Assembly (NCBI RefSeq): GCF_035046485.1
Contig: NC_085136.1
Span: forward strand, 299,490,778 to 299,554,777
Length of the DNA: 64,000 nucleotides
Direction of reading: 5' to 3'
From: Aedes albopictus
Taxonomy: Eukaryota; Arthropoda; Insecta; Diptera; Culicidae
This document shows positions 45,416-56,239 of this stretch, in pieces. A program made the translations under genes and the position numbers. Position 1 is the stretch's first letter. The number at the start of each line of letters is the position of its first letter. The notes below the pieces were generated by a model that did no database searches, was not told where the DNA came from, and was given only the letters and a program-made list of their open reading frames with translations.

Positions 45416-46468
45416 AGTATTCAATAGAACAAGAAACTACTTAAAAATGGTTTCCTTTGTTTCCTATCTGGTCGATGCATCCCCATCGAGATGTGAAGCG
45501 TTGACTCCCTGGAGCCTATCACACATTTCAATGTTGTATTTGCAGAATTAATGAGCAAACTTTTCCCCCATCATGGTTGTATAGCAGAATACAAATATGC
45601 GTGTTTTGTGGCCCTATCACATGCCCTCCATAAATGTTCAAATCCCCAGACGGTTTCTGCTCTCTACAACTGGAACACGTGTAGCTATGCAGTAGATACA
45701 AGCTTGTAAATAAATAAACGCAACCGAGCGTCAACAACAAAGTCTTGGCTGGCGAAGGCAGCAATACAACGGCGCGGCGGCGGCGGCAACAACCAAACGA
45801 TGATGGACATGTTCTGCTCGATAAGACTCGCCCGGGAACGTCCCGGAGGCTTTAATAACTGCCTATTATTTGAATAAAACACTCAGCTAAAACAACAAAA
45901 AAATACACACGCACACACTATATAGTGGACTCACAGCCTACGAGTGTGGAGCAAAGAAGTTCGAAAAGTTTGCCTTCATCAAACAACCAGCCAACCAAGC
46001 ACCCAACAATCCAATGCATAATATTACTTCATAAATGTTGCATGCAAAATTGGCGAATCATGCCCCAGCTGAGGGTTCACTCCGCCGCGTCGCCATTTGG
46101 TTTCTTCTGGATGGCTGGCTGGCTGCGTGTATTTGCCATGTCTGGTAAAGGGATCGGTCTGTAACGGTTGGGGAGGCATCAATTTGAATCAATTTGCCAG
46201 ACGGGTTCGAGTGTGACGCTACTACTTCTTGATTCGATGTGTTACATTGAATGGAGACATTCAGGCTGTGCCGGGAAGAGTACGAGAATGGTTAAAAATA
46301 CCATTGCAGCACGTGAATAAAATATTCCTAATTTTTAATCCCTCATTTCCCCCCTCCTTGAACAAGCAAAATATTTTTTTTATATTTCTGAAACACCAAC
46401 TCTCTTCTCAAATATCTACGTTGATTAAAGAATAACAACATAACATCTAAAATGTAGTGTAATTGTTC
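45416..46468. other. No gene recognised
   Basis: Mixed single-copy-looking DNA with short frames on both strands and a (ggc)n-type triplet patch near 45770-45790. Confidence 0.3.
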
Positions 46469-46540
46469 AACTCGGTAGCTTAGTTGGCAAAGCACTTGTC
46501 TGGCGTATAAGCGTCGTGAGTTCAAATCTCACCTGAGCTG
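46469..46540 (+). tRNA. tRNA-like cloverleaf, anticodon GGC (Ala-type), probable pseudogene or SINE head
   Basis: The 72 nt fold as a full cloverleaf. The acceptor is AACTCGG/CTGAGCT with one mismatch, the D-stem GCTT/AAGC, the anticodon stem CTTGT/ATAAG with loop CTGGCGT, and the T-stem GTGAG/CTCAC perfect around TTCAAAT. A run of T follows at 46545 and could terminate pol III. Eukaryotic tRNA-Ala normally uses AGC, TGC or CGC rather than GGC, and the acceptor mismatch also argues against a functional tRNA. It may be a retained tRNA pseudogene or the head of a very short retroposon. Confidence 0.5.
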
Positions 46541-46720
46541 TGCATTTTTTTCCATAATTCATCAATAATTTATCAATTTATACATATGTGCCTTGGGATA
46601 ATTGAAAATTATAATTGACTATAAGGATTGGTACACCGAAACTTTGCACTTTGTTACTTCAAGTAGCTATACGAGACAACTGGGAAATGGAACTACCTCC
46701 AATCAAAGTATTCAATCTTT

Positions 46721-46885
46721 GGGGCTGTCCATTAATTACGTAAGCGTTTGTGGGGGGAGGGGGGGGTTTGAGAAATCTTACGCGCCATACAAAAATTTTT
46801 GGGTTGTCATACAAAAAATCTTACAAGGGGGGGAGGGGGTGTCGAAAAATCGTAAAAATCCCTTACGTAATTAATGGGCAGCCCC
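46721..46885. mobile_element. 165 bp MITE, copy 2
   Basis: Perfectly matched ends GGGGCTG(T)CCATTAATTACG, read on each strand, enclose G-rich runs and ccatacaaaaatttttggg, with TTT on both sides. The length is identical to the copy at 38161-38325 and the internal landmarks (acgccatacaaaaatttt, catacaaaaaa) align, so they are the same family. Confidence 0.75.
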
Positions 46886-47329
46886 TTTTTTGGATCCACC
46901 CTGCAGAGCATCATCGTTACGCGTAATTTCCGTTTCTAAAAGTAGCAAATGAGACAATTGCACTTGAATTACTTAGATTATCAATTTGCATGCGAATGCG
47001 ACGATGGCACCACCGACAACGACGACGGACGTCGCCAATCCAAAGTTCCCTCATCCTCTTGATATCGCTCGCTGCTGACTGGCTAACATCGACGACGATG
47101 ATGGAGTTGGTGGTGCGGTTGAACCCGTGCTACATTGCGGACAGTGCTTGACACGGTATGGCTACGACAAGTACACAGTAAACCAATTTGTAAAATCCAT
47201 GGACGCATTTTTGAACGTAATTTCACTCAAATGAATCGTTTTCCAGCAGTAATACTACGCTATATTTAAATATTGATTGGTTATCCTACGTCGAAAAAGG
47301 TACTCATACCCTACAAGTGAAAATATGAA
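46886..47329. other. No gene recognised
   Basis: GC-richer near 46990-47160 with gacgacga-type triplets, then AT-rich. Confidence 0.3.
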
Positions 47330-47645
47330 TCGTGCTCAATTGGTCCCGCACCCTATCTCTCTGTCACAGTGAATCAAAACTTGTTGCAACAATCCACCCA
47401 ATGCGACATAGGTTTGTCCCAACTTGAACAGAATAGGACAAAGATCGTTCACCACGAGTTCAGTGATTTTTCAGGCTTGCATTGCAATTTTCGAGAAGGA
47501 ACTTCAAGTCGGTAAACACCGCAACAGTGTTGAATACTTACCATCAAACAGTTTCGATTTTGGGTCAATAGTATCGATTATTCACGAGTTTAAAAGTACG
47601 CACAAATTCAGCTTCTGTTTTGTCCCCAACAAAACAGTAATGTAA
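47330..47645 (-). repeat. Repeat family shared with 34660-34990, copy 2 (inverted)
   Basis: Read on the minus strand it follows the same order of landmark words as copy 1, such as gacaaaacagaagctga, cgtgaataatcgat, gtgtttaccgact and gttgggacaaacctatgtcg. Both copies show a comparable protein-like reading, DKTEA(D/E)FV near the start and VAVFTD later, but with stops. Confidence 0.55.
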
Positions 47646-48269
47646 TATCAAAAAATGTCTTTAGAAAATGCATTTAAGTATCAAACTGAATTTCTAAAAA
47701 TCTGAAAAAATCAGTGTCTAAAATATAGAAATGAATTATAAGATTACAATATCAATAACAAAATTCAAAATCAAATTATTATTGATTATCACAATTACAA
47801 CAAGATTTTTTTACTGTGTAATTTTATTTGCGAGAGAAGTGCATCCGGATCGTGTTTTTGTTTTGCTGTAGTTTCCATTCTGCGAGGAGTTTCTAAATTG
47901 AACTAATCGGCAGTCGGCTCAGAACGGGCCATCACACGTACATGTACATCGCACATGCATGACAATTACCCACCAGTCAGATAATTGCCTCAAAAAACAT
48001 ACAATTTGTTTCTAAAATTGTTCAATTTGTTTGCTTGATTTTGTTTTTGGGTTTTTGAGGATAAGAAGTGTCTTGCATGCTAAGGGCCAAATTCACCTGG
48101 TGCCGGAGATTCGGATTTGATGACCGGCTGGCAAATTTCTCATACAATGTATTTATTATTGATTATCATGTCCATCAATTTGAGTGCCAAGCTTGGTTCA
48201 TATTCAGTTCCAATTTTACTTATTGTTCAGTTCGGTTGAGCCATATTCCAAATACTTACTTTCAGTGCT
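47646..48269. other. No gene recognised
   Basis: AT-rich DNA with short frames, ending where a retrotransposon fragment begins. Confidence 0.3.
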
Positions 48270-48468
48270 GCTGGGTTCCAATCTAACGCTTGCTAGTAGA
48301 TTTCGTTTCCGCCCCTGCGTAGAGTGTGGCCAAACCACTTTCAGTTTCGCTCCCGAATTTCTGTCGCTATCAGCTATTGATGACATCGACGATGGAGCTC
48401 CACGTTGGAGATGTGAGGCCACCATGCACGATTTATATAGTGCAGGCAACTATTAATGAAGACCTGCA

Positions 48469-48889
48469 CTGCCCCCACTCGCATAACTGTCCCATTTGAC
48501 TTTTCATCATTTTTGAGTTAACGTTATGAATAGTCATCATTTTCGATGTACTTCCAAAAACAATAATAAAAATTACGAATTTTTATGTCAATGTGTGAAA
48601 AAAATACCAAGTCATGAGCGTCCCATATCAAAAGTACCCGCATAACAGTCCCATCATGGATTTTTGTGTCACGTAACACAAAACTGAACAACTTTGTAGT
48701 GATTGTAATATTTTTTACAGTTATATATTCATGTGCAAAGCAATCTGTGAAAGTTTCGAGATGATCGAAATATTTTTCAAATTTTGACGATTTTTCAAAG
48801 TTTTATATGGAAACAAGTTTTCAAACTTCAAATGCTGTTTTCTCAATTCCTACTTTTTGCAAATGGGACTGTTATGCGAGTGGGGGCAG
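48469..48889. mobile_element. 421 bp MITE with TGCA duplication
   Basis: TGCA is present at 48465-48468 and 48890-48893. The ends, CTGCCCCCACTCGCATAAC on each strand, match for 29 of 30 bases. Removing the element joins the retrotransposon reading exactly (ENTQRLQ to VFIN-type). No transposase is present, and the superfamily is uncertain. Confidence 0.85.
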
Positions 48890-49482
48890 TGCAGTCGTTG
48901 AGTGTTCTCCACCGATACACACCAAGTTTCACTGGCGTACTGCAGCACAGATTTCGCGTTCGTGTTGACAATTCGGATTTCTGTGCGTCTACTAATATGA
49001 ATGTTTTTCAATATATTCCTTAAACTCGCAAGGTCAGACCTCACCTTCTTGATCCGTGCACCTATGTCTATATTGGTGCCACCATCCTCCGCCATTTGGC
49101 TTCCAAGATATTGGAAGCTTTCAACATTCTCCACTGCTTATCCAAGTACCGTGAAGCTGGAAGTGTTAACCTTGTTGTAATGCAATTTGGTATTGTTGAC
49201 GTTGATAGTAAGACCTGCCGTCGAGGAGTGATCGTCAAGATCATTAAGCTTGCTCTGCATATTACAGCGTCGTTGAGCTAAGAGAGCAATGGTATCAGCC
49301 AGTTCGAAATCATTTGGGTGCTCCAAGGTAATGAGTTGCCACAGATACTCACGATTTGGTTCACGATCAATCGCACCTACAATTAGGAGCAGTAGCGGTG
49401 ACAGTATACACATCCTTACCTCACTCCAGCAACGACCCGGATGGGATCGGACAAGACACCGCCGTTGCGCAGTACTCTGCAC

Positions 49483-50055
49483 CAAGCATGGGAAAACTCA
49501 TTCGCTCACCCGAATGCCGGCGATGTAAAATAGCAAAAAGAATGCCAACAACCCAATACTGAGTGAGAGCACGGCGCACTAAGAACGAACGCAACACGAA
49601 CGGCTCGCAACCGACGCCACCGAAGCGAATCCGGAGAGAGAAAAATAGAGTGCGAAACGAATCAGCTTGCATCGGTGTACAACGGAATAAACGTTCGCTC
49701 TCTCAACTACCGAGTGGCATTCAGCTGATTGAATCAAAACGCACTCACTGATTCAATTCCCAGTACTGAATGCTTCCTCTGAACGCTAAATGAACGTTCC
49801 AACATGAATGCTCTCGCACCCGACTCAGAACGCAAACATTCGTTCAATCTTGGTTCGTTCAGCTTCGGCACTCATATTCGGTAGTGATTCATTCGGCCGT
49901 CGTTGCTTGCGTCGCCCGGTGCTCGGCGATTAGAAAGAATGAGCAATGAAAGTAAAAAGATTTTGCTTGGCTGGGGGAGAAGCACACTCGCATCAGATTG
50001 TGCGTGGATGTGAGTGAGGGATACACAATAAATAAATGATTTTTTCCCATCCTTG
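49483..50055. mobile_element. 573 bp hAT MITE with 8 bp duplication
   Basis: CTCTGCAC lies exactly at 49475-49482 and 50056-50063. The ends read CAAGCATGGGAAAA and, on the other strand, CAAGGATGGGAAAA. It interrupts the retrotransposon reverse transcriptase just after the EKAFD region. The interior has many gaacg and cattcg words but no recognisable protein. Confidence 0.85.
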
Positions 50056-51812
50056 CTCTGCACGAATATGTGCTTTAATGGGACCGATGATTTTCTTAGG
50101 AACATCCTTGCTCCTGAGGGCTTCCCAGATATTTTGGTGGTTGAGACAGTCGAAAGCTTTTTCGTAATCATTGAACACCAGGTAGAGAGACTCTTGGAAT
50201 TAATTGATTTGCTCCAGAATGATACGGAGCGTTAAAATATGGTCCACACAGGATCGTCCGGCACGGAATCCTACTTGCTGCCGTCGGAGAGTTGCGTCAA
50301 TCTTCTCCTGTATCCGGTTAAGGATCACTTTGCAGAGGACTTCGAGAACGATATAAAGTAACATGATGCCCCACCAATTACCGCATACAGTCAGGTCACC
50401 TTTTTCTGGTACCTTCAACAAGACGCCTTGCATCCAGTCGGTCGGAACTGTTGCAGTTTCTGATATATGTATTGCAGAATAATTGATGCAGTAGTTGTGC
50501 GGAAACTACGGGGTCAGCTTTGAGCATCTCAGCTGATATGCGATAGAGCCCTGGGGCCCTGTTCGATTTCATACTACGGATGGCTGTTTCTATCTCCTGC
50601 ACTGATGGAGCTTCGGTGTTGACACGGGTAATACGTCGAACCCTTGGCGGATCAAAGGTTTCCAAAGTGCTCGAACCAGCGTTTTAACTGGTAAGCCGGG
50701 TCGATCAATAACTGTCCAGACGTGTCTTTCATGGGCATCGTCGCATTCATCTTAGTCCCACTAAGGCGACGTGAAACATCGTAGAGGAGAAGAATGTCAC
50801 CGGTGTTTGCGGCTTTCTCGCCTTTGTCGGCTAGGGAGTCCGCCCACGCTCTTTTGTCCCGTCTGCATGAGCGTTTCACTTCCTTCTCGAGAACCGAATA
50901 GCGCTGACGGGCCACGGCTTTGGCTCCTCGTGTTTTCGCTCGCTCTATTGCGGCTTTGGCGTTCCTTCGCTTCTCTATCTTCCTCCAGGTATAATAAGTG
51001 ATCCACTGATTTCTTCGGGTGCGTAGCTCACCCAAATTATTCTCGGCGGTGGCGATGAAGGCGTTCTTGATGGCGCTCCATTAATCTTTTACGCTTCCAT
51101 CTTCTGGAATATTCGCAGCACGGTTCTCTAGCTCCTCGACGAAGGACCTTTTCACCGCAGCGTCTTCCAGTCGGCGTGTGTTGAACTGGTGCTTGAATTT
51201 TCCTCCTGTCGATGGATCCTCTCAATGCGCAGGCAGATCTCGTCGATTAGGAGATGATGGTCGGACTCAATGTCGGCGCTACGTTTGTTCCTTACATCAT
51301 CAGATGAAGAAAGAGCTATCCCAAAATCCACATGTCATCTATTACCACAAAACTCTGCATACAGCTCGCTAATTTCTCAGAGACCATGGCGTCCCAAGAC
51401 GTGTTCATAGTCCGAGTTGTCGGAACCAATCTTCGCGTTGAAGTCGCTCATGAGGATTTTGATCATGATAAGATTTCGAACCCGTGTTCTGAATCTGGCT
51501 ACAATTATTCTCTCATTAAGAGGATCCCACTTCATGAGCGCAGCGTGAGCGTCAGCGCTGAGCAGGAAACCAACTCCACGGTAGCAAGGAGCGTGTTCAC
51601 CTCGTAGGGCGAAGTATAGCAGCATTTGACCTGTCAGCGACGCCAATCTGTGTTCTCCCAAGTTCGGTCTTTTTTGATATAGCTTCCGGTGGAGGAGCAT
51701 TTCATACTGAGCCGCTGGATGCCAAAACGGACGCCGTTTGAGCCGCACCTCCTTGGTGGACAGACGTTCGGGACGTACCTCCTCAATCTAGCTGAAGTCA
51801 TAAAGACAACAG

Positions 51813-52905
51813 CAGTGCTGGGAAAAATCACGAAGTTTATTCGGTGGAGTTAAAACAAATCAAATCACAGCTACCCATGGTTACGAATGCAAAATCGACC
51901 GCTACCGTAGTGTAGTTTGTTGAATTTCATTAGAATCCCTATGTTGCTACGGTAGTTCGCTACAGTAGATTGCTATCCTGCTAATGGGATTTCCTAAACG
52001 GATTGGGGTATTCGAGGACAGTTTTTGGTACAAGGGTTCGGGGTGATTTGGTTAAACCTTCGCTGGATGAATTGGTCGGGCTCCTGGGGAGATTCGATTT
52101 TAGGAACGTTACCCGTGACGGATTAATGGCGAGGTTTTTCACTTGCAAAATGGGACGGGCAGTCGGAGTGGACCTCTTGAGAAACGGCACTGAACGTGTT
52201 TGTCGAACTTTCGGGTTGAAACCAGAGTGCATCTGGCGTGCATCGGCTTGTCTTCTCAAGCAATTATTTACTAAGCAAATTATTTCCTAATGATTGAATT
52301 ATAACATCAGGACATTTAGTAATGTTCTGATTCAGATTCTTTTTTATGAGGAGTGGTACGCCGATTGGGGTGGGGTTTTCACGCCGCTGATATGCCCGTG
52401 CTTTCTGGAATGGCGTCTTACTTCATAACCAAAGACTGAGTTCACCACCAGACCCATCATGCATACAATATCCTTCATTCTTAAGAACTTGGGGAGCCGC
52501 AAGCCAAATTGCATCGAATTCACATTTTTATTCCGGCGTGCAGTGACGCGGCGACACTAACGCCCACTTGAAAGATAGAACTGGATAGTCTGTTCCTCCC
52601 TGCTGAATCACGGATGAGGCCTACGAGGACCAAGGAGAGGACCAATGCTTTAAAAATGGAACGGAAAAGCCTCTGCAAGCAGGCATAGACGGGCTATTCG
52701 GGAACGCGTCCACGGGAGTACGGTGCTTCGAGTACTACAAATGAATTTCAATGAAACTCATTTGGAGCTCCCGCGTTGTTGTTGCTACTGTATCAATCTT
52801 TTGGATCGCCTACTACATTGATTCAAAAAAATTGCTCCCGGATATGAAGAGCCAGCGATTCAATCATCAAATTCAAGCAAACTACTGTTACCATTCCCAG
52901 CACTG
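51813..52905. mobile_element. 1,093 bp hAT element with 8 bp duplication
   Basis: GACAACAG at 51805-51812 and 52906-52913 flanks a perfect 12 bp terminal inverted repeat, CAGTGCTGGGAA. This is a textbook hAT signature. There is no hAT transposase motif. The centre contains open frames of about 92-95 codons on both strands (52003-52290) with no family that I recognise, so it could be cargo or decayed sequence. Confidence 0.9.
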
Positions 52906-52990
52906 GACAACAGTGCCCAGGCTGCACTACCAGCTAAGCACACAACTCTTAGCTGGCGGTCTTTGTCATCGCTTGACCCGTGGAGGCTTG

Positions 52991-54304
52991 AGGTAGGCAT
53001 TTGCGAGGCTATATTGGACACTTTCAACAGGTTGTCGGCTCTCTAACTATCTTACAACCCAAAGCTCAAGCAATTATTTTGTAATTGTTTTACAAATAAA
53101 CGATCCGCGTCTTTCTTACAATTGCATTTGTATTATTCCAAACCATCCCATCACATCCATTCCTTTTCTACTCAGCTCGAGTTCAAACATCGGCAGAGGT
53201 GCGAAAATGATTTATGATCCTCAGTTTTGAAGACACACTCTATAACACTTGTCGGTCCATAAGAGGCTTCCTAGCCTTCGAACACTGCAACAAAAAAAAA
53301 TCTCACATCTACTCAAGTTATTTTCTCGCCGATGCGATGGTTGATGATCTTCCAGCCACACAGCCTCAGAACAAAAGCCCAACAAAAATGTTCGTTGGTT
53401 TTATTGGCCTTCGATCGATCGATCGACTTTATAGCCGGCCTTACTGCCGCAGCCGCCGCCGCCGTCCATCCGTCCGGGTCGGGCCGTCAATCGTCGATTA
53501 TGTGTGCGATTCGATTCTCATGATCTTTTGTTGATTTGGCCACGGTCGGTTAGGGGCATGAAATATTCCGATCAAAAGCCGACTTTACCGACCCCGGGTG
53601 CGGTGCGGTAGTTTTTTTTCCGGAGCAACTCGAAAGAAATTGTATTATTTGTTCATTTATTATCCTCCTTTTTTCCTGTAGAGATGCTCTTCATCAACAG
53701 CGCGGCGAGAAAAACCCGGACGAGTCGCAACTTCAATTGATTTTCGATCACGGCTTTCTCGTTACTCTCCGGTCGGGGTCTTGTTGGGACTTGGCCCGTA
53801 CAATCTGAGAAAACCACAAAAACAACTCATTTTGATTAACCAAACATCGTTTAGAGAGCGCGATCGAAGTCCTCCCTCCTTTCGGGGGGTAAAACCGGTA
53901 AATCGTTCAATAATCGGCCGACCAGAACCAACTGGCGCGGCGGCTTCACTACTGGGACCGAGTGTGAGCGACTCTTGCCTTTCGACCGTAAACTGATCAT
54001 TACAAGAGTTCGCAAAAAATTGGACGCTGTTTTTTATTTTGCTTTTGTTTTTAGTACATGCATCACATGAAGTGCAGAGCTATAAAGTATTGTGGATGTG
54101 CGATTTAGGTTAATGTTTATTGTTGGTCTGCGTTGTAATATCATTCCGTGTGTAAGCTTTATGACAGACATCAAATTAAGAATGATGTTCGTTTTGGGTA
54201 GCATGACTCCGGTAGAGGATCTTGTTGGATGGCCCAAAAAATTCCGGGATTTGGGATTTTTTTCGATATCCTGGGATCTTCGGAACAATTTCATTCATTT
54301 ATTT
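52991..54304. other. No gene confirmed; GC-richer island 53.2-54.0 kb
   Basis: Triplet patches (gccgccgcc near 53440-53460) and overlapping open frames up to 106 codons are present, without recognisable protein motifs. This resembles the 40.2-41.5 kb island in composition and could be single-copy host DNA. Confidence 0.3.
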
Positions 54305-55835
54305 AGTTCAACATCAAATTCATGATAACACTGAATCAACAATTTGCCGCCGTAAAACTCGATTTGCAGCTGCAGCTCTCCAACGTCGGTCACGCCCAAT
54401 GCTCGCCAGATCACGCTCCACCTGGTCCACCCATCGTGCTCTCTGCACTCTACACCTTCTTGTACCCACCGGATGGTTAGCAAACACCAGCTTTGCAGAG
54501 TTGTTGTCCGGCATTTTTACAACATGCCCTGCCCACTGTATCCGTCCAGCTTTAGCCACTTGCAGGATGTTGGGTTCACCGTAGAGTGCAGCGAGCTCGT
54601 GGTTAATCTTCTCCGCCACACACCGTTCTCCTGCACGCCGCCGAAGATCGTCCTTAGCACCCGTCGCTTGCAGGTCCTCCTCCTGCATCGTCCATGTTTC
54701 GTGTCCGTAGAGAACCACCGGTCTTATTAGCGTCGTGTACATGGTACATTCGGTGCGGGGATGAATCTGTTTTGACCGCAATTTCTTCTGGAGCCCATAG
54801 TAGGCACGACTCCCACTGATGATGTGCCTTCGTATTTCATGGCTCACGTTATTGTCAGCCGTTAGCAAGGAACCAAAGTAGACGAAATATTCTCCAACCT
54901 CGAAAAAAAAAATCCGCGTCTATCGTAACATCGCTGTCATGGCTTGTCTTGTCTCGCTCAGTCCCACCTACCAGCATGTACATTGTCTTAGCCGCATTCA
55001 TCACCAGTCCGACCTTTGCTGCTTCAAGTTTCAGGCGGGTGTACAGTTCTGCCACCGTTCCAAATGTTCTAGCAATAATATCTATATCATCCGCAAAACA
55101 GACAAATTGGCCGGATTTCGTGAAGATCTTACCCCGGCTGTTGAGCCCGGCTCGTCGCATAACACCTTCCAGGGCGATGTTGAAAAGTAAGCAGGAAAGT
55201 GAATCACCTTGTCGTAGTCCCCGTCACGATTCGAATGAACCCGAAATCCTTACGCTGTTCTGCACACCATCCATCGTTGCTCTTATCAATCTAGTAAGCT
55301 TCCCGGGAAAGCTGGTCTCGACCCCATGATTTTTCATAGCTATGTGCGGTGGATACTGTCGTATGCCGCCTAGAAGTCGATGAACAGGTGGTGCGTTGGG
55401 ACCTGGTATTCACGGCATTTCTGGAGGATTTGCCGTATGGTGAAGATCTGGTCCATTGTCGACCGGCCGTCGATGAAACCGGCTTGATCACTCCCCTCGA
55501 ACTCATTTACTTTAGGTGAAAGACGACGGAAGATGATCTGGGATAGCACTTTGTAGGCGGCATCCAGAATTGTGATCGCTCGGAAGTTCTCGGACTCCGA
55601 CTTATCTAGATGGGGCATAAAACCCCGTCCTTGTACTCCTCCGGTAGCTGTTAGGTCTCCTATATCCGGACTATTAGTCGGTACAGGCAGGTGGCTAATT
55701 TTTCTGAGCCCATCTTGATGAGTTTAGCTCCGATACCACCCTTAACTTCCCTCAACGTGGGAGTAGACTCGTTGTTGCTTCCTACTGTACTGACGTAGTC
55801 ATTGCTCCCGCTGCCTTGGTCCGGGAGGAAAGGTT
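54305..55835 (-). pseudogene. RTE-clade non-LTR retrotransposon, broken copy C
   Basis: On the minus strand, NFRAITILDAAYKVLSQIIF and QAGFIDGRSTMDQIFTIRQI (55618-55370) precede the palm FIDF, after which the frame shifts before AAYDS. Then come LLFNIALEGVMRRAGL-like, an intact FADD box (CFADDIDIIARTF, about 55080), and a 182-codon C-terminal frame (54868-54320) with ALYGEPNILQVAKAGRIQWA. An AAATAAATGAATGAAAT-type tail follows at about 54310-54290, typical for RTE elements. The endonuclease is absent (5' truncation near 55835). Confidence 0.85.
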
Positions 55836-55950
55836 ATCTTCGATGACAAAAATAAATATTATTAAATATTTAAAATAATAATATTATTATCATCGTGGTT
55901 CATGAACACTTCCCTAATTTCAACTCGAGCCCTCGTGACCTGAGTGTAAT
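55836..55950. other. Short AT-rich gap
   Basis: No feature recognised. Confidence 0.3.
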
Positions 55951-56010
55951 TCTTCTTCTTCTTCTTCTTCTTCTTCTTCTTCTTCTTCTTCTTCTTCTTC
56001 TTCTTCTTCT
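55951..56010 (-). repeat. (GAA)20 microsatellite in the SINE tail
   Basis: Sixty consecutive bases of perfect TTC repeat on the plus strand, lying at the SINE 3' end. The sibling copy at 31137 has only about four units, so this tail has expanded. Confidence 0.95.
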
Positions 56011-56239
56011 ATATGGCTCTACATTCCCACTGGAACTTGACATGCATCACTTCAACTTAGTGTTCTTTGAGCAGGCTTTCTCTGCCTGCCATTGCATTAA
56101 TTTGTATATTGTGAGGCAAGGACAATGATACACTATGCCCAGGGAGTCGAGAAAATTTTCACGACAGGAACGGAAATCGAACCCGCCGTCTCCGGATTGG
56201 CGATTCATAGTCTTAACCACTAGGCTAATTGGAGACCCC
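55951..56239 (-). mobile_element. Full-length GAA-tailed tRNA-derived SINE, minus strand
   Basis: On the minus strand it starts GGGGTCTCCAATTAGCCTAG with a B-box-like GGGTTCGATTTCC. It matches the SINE at 31137-31387 and ends in a GAA tail that has expanded to 20 units. Imperfectly similar flanks (about gtgtaa at both sides) may be a diverged target duplication. Confidence 0.8.

Larger units (their letters stand above)
48270..52990 (-). pseudogene. Second AP-endonuclease non-LTR family, minus-strand copy
   Basis: Same family as 41850-45415. On the minus strand the order is a leader remnant (52990-52914), endonuclease (51804-51380; DPLNERIIVARFRTRVRN, SDFNAKIGSDNSDYEHVLG), linker (51035-50650), reverse transcriptase (50650-50064 and 49474-48894) and a C-terminal piece (48464-48270). 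RT motifs include MKSNRAPGLYRISAEMLKA, GFRAGRSCVDHILTLRII, YEKAFDCLNHQNIW and ELADTIALLAQRR. In the last, the usual ADD is ADT, so a catalytic Asp is lost. It is broken by stops and by three DNA transposons: 48469-48889, 49483-50055 and 51813-52905. Confidence 0.9.
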
